A program made the position numbers and the translations under genes. Of a stretch of 64,000 bases of DNA, positions 19,088-27,550 are shown in pieces. The stretch is from Maribacter cobaltidurans (GTDB lineage Bacteria; Bacteroidota; Bacteroidia; Flavobacteriales; Flavobacteriaceae), in the NCBI RefSeq assembly GCF_002269385.1, contig NZ_CP022957.1, positions 4,575,958-4,639,957 on the forward strand, written 5' to 3'. The notes beneath the pieces were generated by a model, which was not told where the DNA came from, did not search any database, and worked only from the letters and a program-made list of their open reading frames with translations. Position 1 is the stretch's first letter, and every line of letters starts with the position of its first letter.

Positions 19088-19606
19088 ATGACTTCAGACC
19101 AAATTTTTCAACTTTTTGCTTATTTATTACCATCGATTGTAACCGGTGCCATTGCATTTTATTTTTTCAGAATGCATACCAACAATGAGGAAGGAAGAAG
19201 ACGTTTCCTCTTGCACAAGGACTCACAAAAGGACACCCTTCCCATTCGTTTGCAGGCCTATGAACGTATGGCATTGTTCCTGGAAAGAATAGCCATACCA
19301 AGTTTGGTTGTTCGGGTAGCGCCAAAGAGTCAGGACAAGGATGCCTATGAAAGCCTTCTGATAAAAAGTATTGAAACAGAATTTGATCACAATCTTACAC
19401 AACAAATCTATATGACAGACGAATGTTGGAACATTATAAAGGCTGCCAAAAATGCTACCGTACAGATGATCCGGAAGGCCGCTATGAGTCAATCCGATAC
19501 AGCAGACAAACTTCGGGAGGACATATTGAACGATACCATGGAAAAAGCCTCCCCTTCGGCTACTGCCCTGTCCTTTGTGAAAAAGGAAATCGGGGAATTG
19601 TGGTAG
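19088..19606 (+). CDS. Membrane-anchored protein of unknown function
   Basis: A 172-residue protein with one N-terminal transmembrane helix (about 8-28, LFAYLLPSIVTGAIAFYFF) followed by a charged, mostly helical cytoplasmic region (RLQAYERMALFLERI, VPPKSQ-like loop, KAAKNATVQMIRKAA). I recognise it as a flavobacterial conserved hypothetical type but cannot assign a function. Downstream is a 7-bp tandem repeat that starts at its last base. Confidence 0.65.
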   Translation: MTSDQIFQLFAYLLPSIVTGAIAFYFFRMHTNNEEGRRRFLLHKDSQKDTLPIRLQAYERMALFLERIAIPSLVVRVAPKSQDKDAYESLLIKSIETEFDHNLTQQIYMTDECWNIIKAAKNATVQMIRKAAMSQSDTADKLREDILNDTMEKASPSATALSFVKKEIGELW

Positions 19607-19630
19607 TTAAGAGTTAAGAGTTAAGAGTTA
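19606..19630 (+). repeat. Tandem 7-bp repeat GTTAAGA
   Basis: GTTAAGA repeated 3.6 times, beginning at the last base of the preceding stop codon. The following ~130 bases up to the patatin stop hold only a short open frame on the minus strand with no recognisable product. Confidence 0.85.
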
Positions 19631-19758
19631 GTGAAATTACTTAATGCACCTTCAAGACCCAAAAGATTTATTGCATCCGTTTCTGTTAAATTAACTAGAT
19701 TTTCTACCATTGAAATAACAAAATTTCTACGTCTGACATCTAGTAACAAACATCTAAA

Positions 19759-20673
19759 TCACTCATTTTCATTGGGTTCTATTGGGTTAGTCTCCTCATT
19801 CTTATTTTTGGCATAGAGATACCCACGTTTCCACCAAAGAGTCATTTTCTTCTTATCAAAAATTAGGGAATTTGTGGTTAGGATTGTGGGAGTATAATAA
19901 AGGTTAATGATGGCATTGTTCTGATTGGCCACAAATTTCCCTATTCTTATGTTTTGGTTTTCAATCCTATCAAAGACAAAACTCATCATGGATGTCAAAA
20001 GCTCAAAGGGATTTCTGGAAGGCATACGGTTCAAATAATTTACCTCCGTGTGTAGAACTACTACATCAACTTCCGTAGCCCCCCTTTTAATGGCCTCCTC
20101 TATGGGAACAATGCTACCCAATCCACCATCGGCATATTCACAACCTTCCTTTCTGACCAAACTCATGAAAGGTGTATAATTTGCGGAAATCCAAATCCAA
20201 TCACAAAAATCCTCGTAGGAACATTCTTTTATCGATTTGTATTCGACTTGGTTCAGGGAAAGGTTACTGACCGTAATGACGACATCGGACATTCCCTTCT
20301 TTAGCTTGTTGAATTCGGTTTTCGTTAGGCTTTCACTGATAAGTTTCCGAAGGTTCTCACTTTCTCCAAAGGTTTTTTTACCCTTTATGAAATTCCGAAT
20401 TACATTCCAGTGGTTAATACCAATTTCATCGCTCCCATGTACTTTCTTGATTACAAAAGGACAATTATTGAAAATACTACTTTGTGTTACATTGGAATAA
20501 ATACGTTTGATCTTATTTAATTTACCCAAGGCCAAATGGGAAATCAATAAACTCCCCGTGGAAGTACCCACAAAAATATCATAGGTTTTTCCCGCATCTT
20601 GAATAAGAAATTGGGCTACGCCACCGGCAAAAGCCCCCTTACTACCTCCTCCTGAAATGACCAAAGCCCTCAT
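19759..20673 (-). CDS. Patatin-like phospholipase
   Basis: Serine lipid acyl hydrolase with a Ser-Asp dyad. The 304 residues begin MRALVISGGGSKGAFAGGVA (glycine-rich oxyanion motif). The nucleophile serine lies in GTSTG (~37-41) and the Asp in YADGGLGS (~178). There is no signal peptide, so it probably acts in the cytoplasm or at the inner membrane. The ATG overlaps the stop of the upstream M1 peptidase gene by 4 bases (ATGA), indicating translational coupling. Confidence 0.9.
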   Translation of the reverse strand: MRALVISGGGSKGAFAGGVAQFLIQDAGKTYDIFVGTSTGSLLISHLALGKLNKIKRIYSNVTQSSIFNNCPFVIKKVHGSDEIGINHWNVIRNFIKGKKTFGESENLRKLISESLTKTEFNKLKKGMSDVVITVSNLSLNQVEYKSIKECSYEDFCDWIWISANYTPFMSLVRKEGCEYADGGLGSIVPIEEAIKRGATEVDVVVLHTEVNYLNRMPSRNPFELLTSMMSFVFDRIENQNIRIGKFVANQNNAIINLYYTPTILTTNSLIFDKKKMTLWWKRGYLYAKNKNEETNPIEPNENE

Positions 20674-22760
20674 GGTAATTCTATTTTGGTTTTTAAATAA
20701 CGTAAATCCGATGGTTTTAGTTGCATGGCTACAGAGACAATCTGTTGTTTTAGGTCTTCGTTCTTAAGCATTTCGTCTAGTAAATTTCTTACAAACATTC
20801 TGAATTGCCAAGAATGATGATCCGTTGCCAAAATCAATTGCCTTAAAACTTCCCCATTGACAGCGTTTATTTGATATAGATATTGAAAGGCACTTTGCCT
20901 GATTTCCGGATTATAGATTTTTCGGGTATAAGAAATCAATTCTTCCAGATAACTTGCCTTCTCAGTCGTTTTATAGTCAGGAGTCACCAAAGCCAAAGTC
21001 AGCCACAGAAGACGGACATTTTTATTGGGTAGGCCAACTACATCTTCAAGTTTATTCAAATACCCAACCCGACTTTCGGGAAAAGCCTCCCATAATTTAA
21101 AAAGGGTATATTCTTGGGTAACGTAACTTTTATCCTGCAAAAACGACTCAAAATACGTTTTAAACTCCGGCTTAACTTGTGGTATGGATATGGCCAAAGC
21201 CTGTCTCACTTCCAGAGAAAGTTCATTTTGAAAAATTCTTTGAAGCGTTGAATTCTGAATTTGGCTATGGTATTCAGAAATTAAATGCGTTTTAAAAGGT
21301 TTTGGGGTCTCCCGGTTCCACAACCACATTAATTTTTCATCGTCCAAAGCCGTTGACCAATCCAACTGATCTTGTAAAAAAAAGTAGTTTTTCAGACTTT
21401 CATTTTTCCTTGCCAAATATGTCTTTGCGTCGTCCCAAGGAAATTCGGTCGAAATCAACCATCTAGATTTATAATCATCCAAATTCTGATGAGATGCCTC
21501 TTCCATCTCTTTTAAAAAATCATCCACGGTTACATTTTTATAGGCATACTTTTCTAGGTAGGATTTGATTCCTTTTTTAAAAGCTTCCTCCCCTACTTTC
21601 TCCCTCAATATCACCAAGGCCCATGCTCCCTTTTCATAAAAAGTAAGGCTACTTGCTTTGGGATCCAATAGACTTTCTCCCTTTTCCTCTTGGGACATTT
21701 TGTACAGTTGTCTGGCCGTATCATACAATTTCCAATAAAAATGATCTTCGCCAAAAATATTCTTTTCGGCCAAGTAGGCATAATACGTAGCAAAACCCTC
21801 ATGCAACCAATGGTGGTTACCATCCTTTTCGGTAACCAGGTTTCCAAACCATTGGTGGGCCATTTCATGGGCATTGATATTAACATAATTACGATCGATA
21901 AATGCCGTGGAATCTATGACATAAGCATCGGAAAAAATAGTAGCGCCCGTATTTTCCATTCCCGCATAGAGAAAATCATGAACCGGAATTTGTTTGTAAT
22001 TCTGCCAAGGGTAGTCAACGCCAATTTCCTCCTCAAAGAAATCAAAAATCTTCTTGGTATATCGGTAGGTGGGTTCAACCTTTAAACTATCCTTCGGATA
22101 GAAATAATTATCGATAGGTACACCGCTTTCAGATTTCAACTCCTGTTTGTCATATTTTCCAATGGCAAAGGCCAATAAATAGCTGCTCATGGGATTTTCC
22201 ATAGAAAAGGAATAAACTGGATTTTTTACCGGTCCTTGAGTATACGAATTAAATTTGCCATTGGTGACCACTCGAAAGGGGAAGTCTACTTGTATATTCA
22301 TATTAAAAACAACCTTCTCCTCCATATCATCAAAACTGGGTAACCAATGACTGGTATATTTACCCTGTCCTTGGGTCCAGACTTGGTCGTTGTCGGGATT
22401 GTCGTCATCAAGTCCTATAAAATAAACCGTCTGTTTAGGTGTGCATGAATATTGGATAAACAGCTTGTGGTCAACTCCCTTTTTAAACTTATTTTTAATC
22501 ACCAATCTTTTATCATCGTAATTCCATTTAACTCTTTTATCGTCTAATCTCACTTTTTCAAAATCCATATTTTTGGCATCCAGCCAAACGGAATCTACAT
22601 TTTGAAGAATGTGAAAGTCATAAAAGACCTTTCCTGAAATGGTTTCTTCGGACAGGTCAGGAGTGATTACTACCGTCGCCTTTATAAAATCTACCTTGTC
22701 CTGATGCTGGGAAAAAGCGGACAGACCAAGGAACATAAATAAAAACCAAACCCGATTCAT
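20670..22760 (-). CDS. M1 family aminopeptidase, exported
   Basis: Zinc aminopeptidase. The start at 22760 gives the signal peptide MNRVWFLFMFLGLSAFSQ; the frame also holds an ATG at 22766 and a TTG at 22772. The zinc site is HEMAHQWFGN (~295) with the third ligand Glu in HEGFATYY about 19 residues on; the exopeptidase motif reads AGMENTGA. The M1 N-terminal beta domain covers ~20-210 and helical repeats fill the C-terminus. The 696 residues are typical. Upstream and coupled to the patatin gene. Confidence 0.92.
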   Translation of the reverse strand: MNRVWFLFMFLGLSAFSQHQDKVDFIKATVVITPDLSEETISGKVFYDFHILQNVDSVWLDAKNMDFEKVRLDDKRVKWNYDDKRLVIKNKFKKGVDHKLFIQYSCTPKQTVYFIGLDDDNPDNDQVWTQGQGKYTSHWLPSFDDMEEKVVFNMNIQVDFPFRVVTNGKFNSYTQGPVKNPVYSFSMENPMSSYLLAFAIGKYDKQELKSESGVPIDNYFYPKDSLKVEPTYRYTKKIFDFFEEEIGVDYPWQNYKQIPVHDFLYAGMENTGATIFSDAYVIDSTAFIDRNYVNINAHEMAHQWFGNLVTEKDGNHHWLHEGFATYYAYLAEKNIFGEDHFYWKLYDTARQLYKMSQEEKGESLLDPKASSLTFYEKGAWALVILREKVGEEAFKKGIKSYLEKYAYKNVTVDDFLKEMEEASHQNLDDYKSRWLISTEFPWDDAKTYLARKNESLKNYFFLQDQLDWSTALDDEKLMWLWNRETPKPFKTHLISEYHSQIQNSTLQRIFQNELSLEVRQALAISIPQVKPEFKTYFESFLQDKSYVTQEYTLFKLWEAFPESRVGYLNKLEDVVGLPNKNVRLLWLTLALVTPDYKTTEKASYLEELISYTRKIYNPEIRQSAFQYLYQINAVNGEVLRQLILATDHHSWQFRMFVRNLLDEMLKNEDLKQQIVSVAMQLKPSDLRYLKTKIELP

Positions 22761-22806
22761 AACCATAAACAATTAATTCTTGGACCAAAATAAGGCTTTT
22801 CCTGTA

Positions 22807-22837
22807 TTGCAGTTACAGATGGTAAGCCCTAATTTAG
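22807..22837 (+). promoter_or_regulatory. Possible recG promoter close to the start codon
   Basis: TTG (22807-22809), 20 bases, TAATTTAG (22830-22837; one mismatch to TAnnTTTG). Transcription would begin at about 22842-22844, essentially at the ATG, so the mRNA may be leaderless. Confidence 0.4.
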
Positions 22838-22841
22838 TCGG

Positions 22842-25382
22842 ATGAATGCCGGATTCCTTCAAACGCCCATTGTGTATCTTAAAGGTGTAGGCCCCAACAG
22901 GGCGGAAACCTTACAGTCCGAATTAAGTATTCAGGTTTACCAAGATTTATTGAACCTCTTTCCCAATAGATATATAGACAAGACCCAGTATTACAAAATA
23001 GGCCAACTCCAAAAAAGTAATGCGGAGGTTCAGATTGTGGGAAAAATTGTCCATATCAAAACGGTAGAGCAAAAACGGGGCAAAAGATTGGTAGCCAAAT
23101 TCGTAGACGATACGGGCGAAATAGAGCTGGTTTGGTTCCGGGGGCAAAAATGGATCAGGGAAAATCTAAAGCTGAATACACCATATGTGATTTTTGGCAA
23201 GTGCAACTGGTTCAACGGCATGTTTTCTATGCCTCATCCGGAGATGGAGCTTCTTTCAGAACACGAAAAGAGTCTTAGAATTCACATGCAACCGGTATAT
23301 CCTTCAACCGAAAAATTAAGCAATAAGGGCATTACCAATCGTGTGTTGGGCAAACTGGTACAGCAGCTTTTTGTGGAAACAAAGGGAAAATTTTCAGAAA
23401 CCTTATCCGATAAAATTTTATATGAATTAAAACTGATTCCGAAGAGCGAGGCACTTTTTAATATTCATTTTCCAAAAAATCAAGAATTATTGGCAAAAGC
23501 CCAATTCCGGTTGAAATTCGAGGAGCTTTTTTACCTGCAACTACAACTGATTGCCAAAAACATGCTCCACAAGCAGAAAATCAAAGGATTCAACTTTGAT
23601 CAAGTAGGAACCTTGTTCAATGATTTTTATGCCAATCATTTGCCTTTTGAACTCACTGATGCCCAGAAAAGGGTCATCCGAGAAATAAGGGCCGATTTAG
23701 GTAGCAATGCCCAAATGAACCGATTATTACAGGGCGATGTAGGTTCTGGAAAAACCATTGTAGCGGTTATGACCATGTTGTTGGCCATAGATAATGGTTT
23801 TCAAGCGTGCTTGGTAGCTCCTACGGAAATCCTGGCCAATCAACATTACAACGGAATCAAGGAATTGTTAGCAGGAACCGCAGTAACCTGCAAGCTTTTG
23901 ACCGGCTCGGTCAAGAAATCCGTCCGAAAACCTATCCATGAACAACTGGAAAATGGAGAGCTCCATATTCTTATCGGGACCCATGCCGTGCTGGAGGATA
24001 AAGTAGTATTCAAAAACCTAGGTTTGGCGATAATTGATGAACAGCATCGATTTGGTGTAGCGCAACGTTCCAAGTTGTGGCATAAGGGAAGCCCACCCCT
24101 AACCCCTCCCAAAGGGAGGGTGAATGAAATCCATGCTCAATATCAAACCGCCAGACCTTCAACTTATAATTTGTTGAAGGAACTACAAAAAGACAGAAAA
24201 AAACATACCACGGAAGCCGAGCAAATTCTATGGGAGTCATTAAAAACAAAGAAACTAGGCGATAAGTTTAGAAGACAACATATCATAGATATGTTCATTG
24301 TAGACTTTGTTTGTATTTCCAAAAAGTTAGTTATTGAAGTTGACGGAAAATACCATGATGATGCGTCCGAGCAGGAAGCCGATACAATGAGGGCCCAAAT
24401 TCTCAATGATTTTGGATATAAGGTAATACGATTTACAAATGAAGAAGTAATCGGGAATATCGACTCGGTGATATCTAAAATTGGGACAGTTCTGGAAAGC
24501 CTCCCCTCCGGGGAGGTCGGAGGGGCTCCCCCACCCCATATTCTAGTCATGACGGCAACCCCCATTCCACGAACCCTGGCCATGAGCCTTTACGGGGATT
24601 TGGATATTTCGGTCATTGATGAATTGCCGCCGGGAAGAAAACCCGTAAAAACGGTACACCGATATGATTCTAACCGTTTAAAAGTGTTCCAGTTCATTAG
24701 GGATGAAATTGGAAAAGGACGACAAGTGTATGTCGTCTATCCTTTAATTCAAGAATCCGAAGCATTGGATTATAAGGACTTGATGGATGGGTATGAGAGT
24801 ATTGTTCGTGATTTTCCACAACCCGATTATCAAATTTCCATAGTCCATGGGCAAATGAAACCTGAGGATAAGGATTACGAAATGGAGCGCTTTGTAAAAG
24901 GAGAAACCCAAATTATGGTCGCTACCACGGTGATTGAAGTCGGCGTAAATGTTCCCAATGCCTCGGTCATGATTATAGAAAGCGCAGAACGGTTTGGGCT
25001 TTCGCAGCTGCATCAATTACGTGGTAGAGTGGGTAGAGGAGCCGACCAAAGTTTTTGTATTCTAATGACGAGCTACAAGCTAAGCTCCGAAGCCAAAACC
25101 CGATTGGAAACGATGGTACAAACCAATGATGGGTTTGAGATTGCTGAAGTGGATTTAAAACTCCGTGGCCCTGGAGATATCATGGGAACCCAACAAAGTG
25201 GTATGTTAAACTTAAAAATTGCAGATATTGTAAAGGATAATTCTATTTTAAAGTCCGCCAGATATTATGCCATGCAGCTATTAAAGGACGACCCTTCCTT
25301 AGAAAAACCGGAGAATCTTGTAATTAGGCATTTTTACGCACAACTGGTCAAATTTAAAAATATCTGGAACTATATTAGTTGA
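22842..25382 (+). CDS. recG: ATP-dependent DNA helicase RecG with in-frame DUF559 nuclease insertion
   Basis: Branch-migration helicase that remodels stalled forks and Holliday junctions. The wedge/OB domain fills about 1-270. Motor motifs are Walker A GDVGSGKT (~299), IIDEQHRFGVAQRSKLW (~398), MTATPIPRTLAM (~570), VIEVGVNVPNASVM, QLHQLRGRVGRG and the RecG end DIMGTQQSG. RecG is normally about 700 residues; this one has 846. The extra 146 lie between DEQH (motif II) and TATP (motif III), a surface loop, and encode a whole DUF559 domain. Taking out 24092-24529 gives KLWHKGSPPHILVMTATP, the normal RecG sequence. Whether the enlarged protein is active or is processed cannot be told from sequence. 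Confidence 0.93.
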   Translation: MNAGFLQTPIVYLKGVGPNRAETLQSELSIQVYQDLLNLFPNRYIDKTQYYKIGQLQKSNAEVQIVGKIVHIKTVEQKRGKRLVAKFVDDTGEIELVWFRGQKWIRENLKLNTPYVIFGKCNWFNGMFSMPHPEMELLSEHEKSLRIHMQPVYPSTEKLSNKGITNRVLGKLVQQLFVETKGKFSETLSDKILYELKLIPKSEALFNIHFPKNQELLAKAQFRLKFEELFYLQLQLIAKNMLHKQKIKGFNFDQVGTLFNDFYANHLPFELTDAQKRVIREIRADLGSNAQMNRLLQGDVGSGKTIVAVMTMLLAIDNGFQACLVAPTEILANQHYNGIKELLAGTAVTCKLLTGSVKKSVRKPIHEQLENGELHILIGTHAVLEDKVVFKNLGLAIIDEQHRFGVAQRSKLWHKGSPPLTPPKGRVNEIHAQYQTARPSTYNLLKELQKDRKKHTTEAEQILWESLKTKKLGDKFRRQHIIDMFIVDFVCISKKLVIEVDGKYHDDASEQEADTMRAQILNDFGYKVIRFTNEEVIGNIDSVISKIGTVLESLPSGEVGGAPPPHILVMTATPIPRTLAMSLYGDLDISVIDELPPGRKPVKTVHRYDSNRLKVFQFIRDEIGKGRQVYVVYPLIQESEALDYKDLMDGYESIVRDFPQPDYQISIVHGQMKPEDKDYEMERFVKGETQIMVATTVIEVGVNVPNASVMIIESAERFGLSQLHQLRGRVGRGADQSFCILMTSYKLSSEAKTRLETMVQTNDGFEIAEVDLKLRGPGDIMGTQQSGMLNLKIADIVKDNSILKSARYYAMQLLKDDPSLEKPENLVIRHFYAQLVKFKNIWNYIS
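24092..24529 (+). mobile_element. 438-bp in-frame element carrying a DUF559 endonuclease domain
   Basis: The 8-bp direct repeat CCCACCCC (24092-24099 and 24530-24537) brackets 438 bases, exactly 146 codons with no stop. Both ends are GC-rich hairpins unlike the surrounding AT-rich DNA: CCCTCCC-AAA-GGGAGGG (24104-24120) and CCTCCCC-TCC-GGGGAGG (24500-24516). The interior encodes a VSR-like PD-(D/E)XK domain with its key residues: TEAEQILWESL, KFRRQHIIDMFIVDFVC, KLVIEVDGKYHD and GYKVIRFTNEEV. It may also be translated alone from GTG at 24120, after GGGAGG. It resembles the DUF559 genes flanked by GC-rich hairpins seen in Bacteroidota genomes (from memory). No transposase is encoded. Confidence 0.8.
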
Positions 25383-25460
25383 TTGTCATTTTTAACAGAT
25401 TCAAGTTTTGAACATCGTAATTTAAACACGTGCTCGTTTCTTAAAAATCCTTGTTTTTAA

Positions 25461-25468
25461 TACTTTTA
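25461..25468 (+). promoter_or_regulatory. Candidate -7 element for the leu operon
   Basis: TACTTTTA (7 of 8 to TAnnTTTG), 22 bases before the leuC ATG. No TTG at the expected distance. No leader peptide or terminator hairpin was found in the 107 bases before leuC. Confidence 0.4.
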
Positions 25469-25489
25469 CATTCTTACATTATAAAGATT

Positions 25490-26905
25490 ATGAGCGCAAC
25501 AAAAACGTTATTTGATAAGGTGTGGGATTCCCACGTAGTACATAAAATTGAGAATGGTCCGGATGTCCTGTTCATCGACCGTCATATGATTCATGAAGTA
25601 ACGAGCCCTGTAGCCTTTTTAGGCCTAAAAAATAGGGGTATCGGTGTTTTATATAATGAAAGAACTTTTGCAACAGCGGATCACAATACCCCAACAATCA
25701 ACCAGCATCTTCCTGTAGAAGACCCTCTTTCTGCCAATCAATTAAAAATGTTGGAGGAAAATGCCAATGAACACGGTATTTCCTATTGGGGATTGGGCCA
25801 TGAAAAAAATGGAATTGTTCACGTTGTTGGACCGGAATACGGAATTACACAACCCGGAGCCACCATTGTTTGTGGAGATTCACATACATCTACCCATGGG
25901 GCCTTTGGCGCTATTGCCTTTGGTATTGGCACATCTGAGGTGGAGATGGTTTTGGCCACCCAGTGTATCATGCAGCCCAAACCGAAAAGAATGCGTATCA
26001 ATATAAACGGTGAACTTAGTAGAGGGGTGACTCCAAAAGATGTCGCATTGTTTATAATTAGTCAATTAACGACCTCAGGAGCCACTGGTTATTTTGTGGA
26101 ATATGCAGGGGATATCTTCCGAAATATGAGTATGGAAGGAAGAATGACCGTGTGTAACCTTAGTATAGAAATGGGTGCACGTGGTGGTATGATTGCTCCG
26201 GATGAAAAAACTTTTGAATACATAAAAGGACGCGAATTTACTCCTACAGGCGATGATTGGGATAAGGCAATGGCCTACTGGGAAACCCTTTACACGGATA
26301 AAGATGCCATCTTTGACAAGGAATTGACCTTTGATGGGGCACTGATAGAACCAATGATAACCTATGGAACCAATCCAGGTATGGGAATGGGAATCTCAAA
26401 AGACATTCCATTGGCCACGGCTACCCAAGGTGGAGCCAGCAGCTATAAAAAGTCATTGGAATACATGAATTTCAATGAAGGCGAAAGTATGATGGGAAAA
26501 ACCATCGATTATGTTTTCCTTGGAAGCTGTACCAATGGGCGAATTGAGGATTTTAGGGCTTTCACTTCTTTGGTCAAGGGTAGAAAAAAAGCGGATAATG
26601 TCACCGCTTGGTTGGTTCCAGGATCTCATAAGGTAGAAGCTGCAATTAAGGAAGAAGGACTATTGGACATCCTAACAGAATCCGGATTTGAACTGAGAGA
26701 ACCTGGATGTTCTGCATGTTTGGCAATGAACGAGGATAAAATTCCTGCAGGAAAATTGGCCGTGAGTACCTCCAACAGGAATTTTGAAGGTAGACAAGGC
26801 CCAGGGGCCAGAACCATTCTTGCAAGTCCGCTGGTAGCAGCAGCAGCAGCGGTTACTGGAAAAGTAACCGATCCAAGAGAACTTATGGAATTGGAAACCG
26901 CTTAA
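25490..26905 (+). CDS. leuC: 3-isopropylmalate dehydratase large subunit
   Basis: Aconitase-family enzyme that, with LeuD, isomerises 2- to 3-isopropylmalate in leucine synthesis. The start at 25490 ([17 protein letters not shown]) matches the family; the frame is open 39 bases further upstream. The 4Fe-4S cysteines lie in GSCTNG (~346) and [10 protein letters not shown] (~407-410); [20 protein letters not shown] is the substrate region. 471 residues, normal. First gene of leuC-leuD-leuA-leuB; the gap to leuD is 28 bases. Confidence 0.97.
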   Translation: MSATKTLFDKVWDSHVVHKIENGPDVLFIDRHMIHEVTSPVAFLGLKNRGIGVLYNERTFATADHNTPTINQHLPVEDPLSANQLKMLEENANEHGISYWGLGHEKNGIVHVVGPEYGITQPGATIVCGDSHTSTHGAFGAIAFGIGTSEVEMVLATQCIMQPKPKRMRININGELSRGVTPKDVALFIISQLTTSGATGYFVEYAGDIFRNMSMEGRMTVCNLSIEMGARGGMIAPDEKTFEYIKGREFTPTGDDWDKAMAYWETLYTDKDAIFDKELTFDGALIEPMITYGTNPGMGMGISKDIPLATATQGGASSYKKSLEYMNFNEGESMMGKTIDYVFLGSCTNGRIEDFRAFTSLVKGRKKADNVTAWLVPGSHKVEAAIKEEGLLDILTESGFELREPGCSACLAMNEDKIPAGKLAVSTSNRNFEGRQGPGARTILASPLVAAAAAVTGKVTDPRELMELETA

Positions 26906-26933
26906 TTAAGAAACAAAACTTAGACAAAACAAA

Positions 26934-27530
26934 ATGGCTTACGATAAATTCAATATATTAACATCAACAGCAGTTCCGTTACCCATAGAAAATGTGGATA
27001 CGGACCAAATTATTCCAGCCCGATTCTTAAAAGCGACGGAAAGAAAAGGCTTTGGAGACAACCTTTTCAGGGATTGGAGATACAATCAGGACGATAGCCC
27101 TAAAAAAGATTTTGTGCTGAACGACCCCACTTACAGTGGCAAAATATTGGTAGGAGGTAAAAACTTTGGCTCGGGATCGTCTCGTGAGCACGCCGCATGG
27201 GCCGTATATGATTACGGATTTCGTTGTGTAGTTTCCAGTTTCTTTGCAGATATCTTCAGAAATAACTGTTTAAATATTGGTGTGCTGCCTGTTCAGGTAA
27301 GTGCGGAGTTCTTGCAAAAAATATTTGACGCCATTGAGGCTGACCCAAAAACTCAATTAGAGGTTAGTTTACCGGAGCAAAAAATCACTTTGTTATCTAC
27401 GGGAGAAAGCGAAAGCTTTGACATTAACGAATACAAGAAAAATAACATGACCAACGGTTTCGACGATATCGATTACTTGTTGAATATCAAGGATAAAATA
27501 GAGACCTTCGCCGCTAAGACTCCTCTTTAA
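26934..27530 (+). CDS. leuD: 3-isopropylmalate dehydratase small subunit
   Basis: Swivel-domain partner of LeuC. The 198 residues include [15 protein letters not shown] (~19-33), [17 protein letters not shown] (~75-91) and [18 protein letters not shown]. Length and motifs are normal. It is the second gene of the leu operon, 20 bases before the isopropylmalate synthase gene. Confidence 0.97.
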   Translation: MAYDKFNILTSTAVPLPIENVDTDQIIPARFLKATERKGFGDNLFRDWRYNQDDSPKKDFVLNDPTYSGKILVGGKNFGSGSSREHAAWAVYDYGFRCVVSSFFADIFRNNCLNIGVLPVQVSAEFLQKIFDAIEADPKTQLEVSLPEQKITLLSTGESESFDINEYKKNNMTNGFDDIDYLLNIKDKIETFAAKTPL

Positions 27531-27550
27531 TTATACTCCAGAAAACAAGG

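Noticed and set aside
19631..19816. A plus-strand coding frame of 61 codons after the tandem repeat
   Set aside because: It overlaps the end of the patatin gene on the other strand and shows no recognisable motif; most of it is the shadow of that gene.
24120..24529. The recG insert as an intein or intron
   Set aside because: There is no Cys/Ser at the left junction, no His-Asn/Cys at the right junction, no splicing blocks, and no intron secondary structure; the ends are GC-rich hairpins and a short direct repeat.
25383..25489. An attenuator or T-box before leuC
   Set aside because: No leucine-rich short frame, no T-box sequence and no terminator hairpin in the 107 bases; regulation similar to ilv is not supported here.
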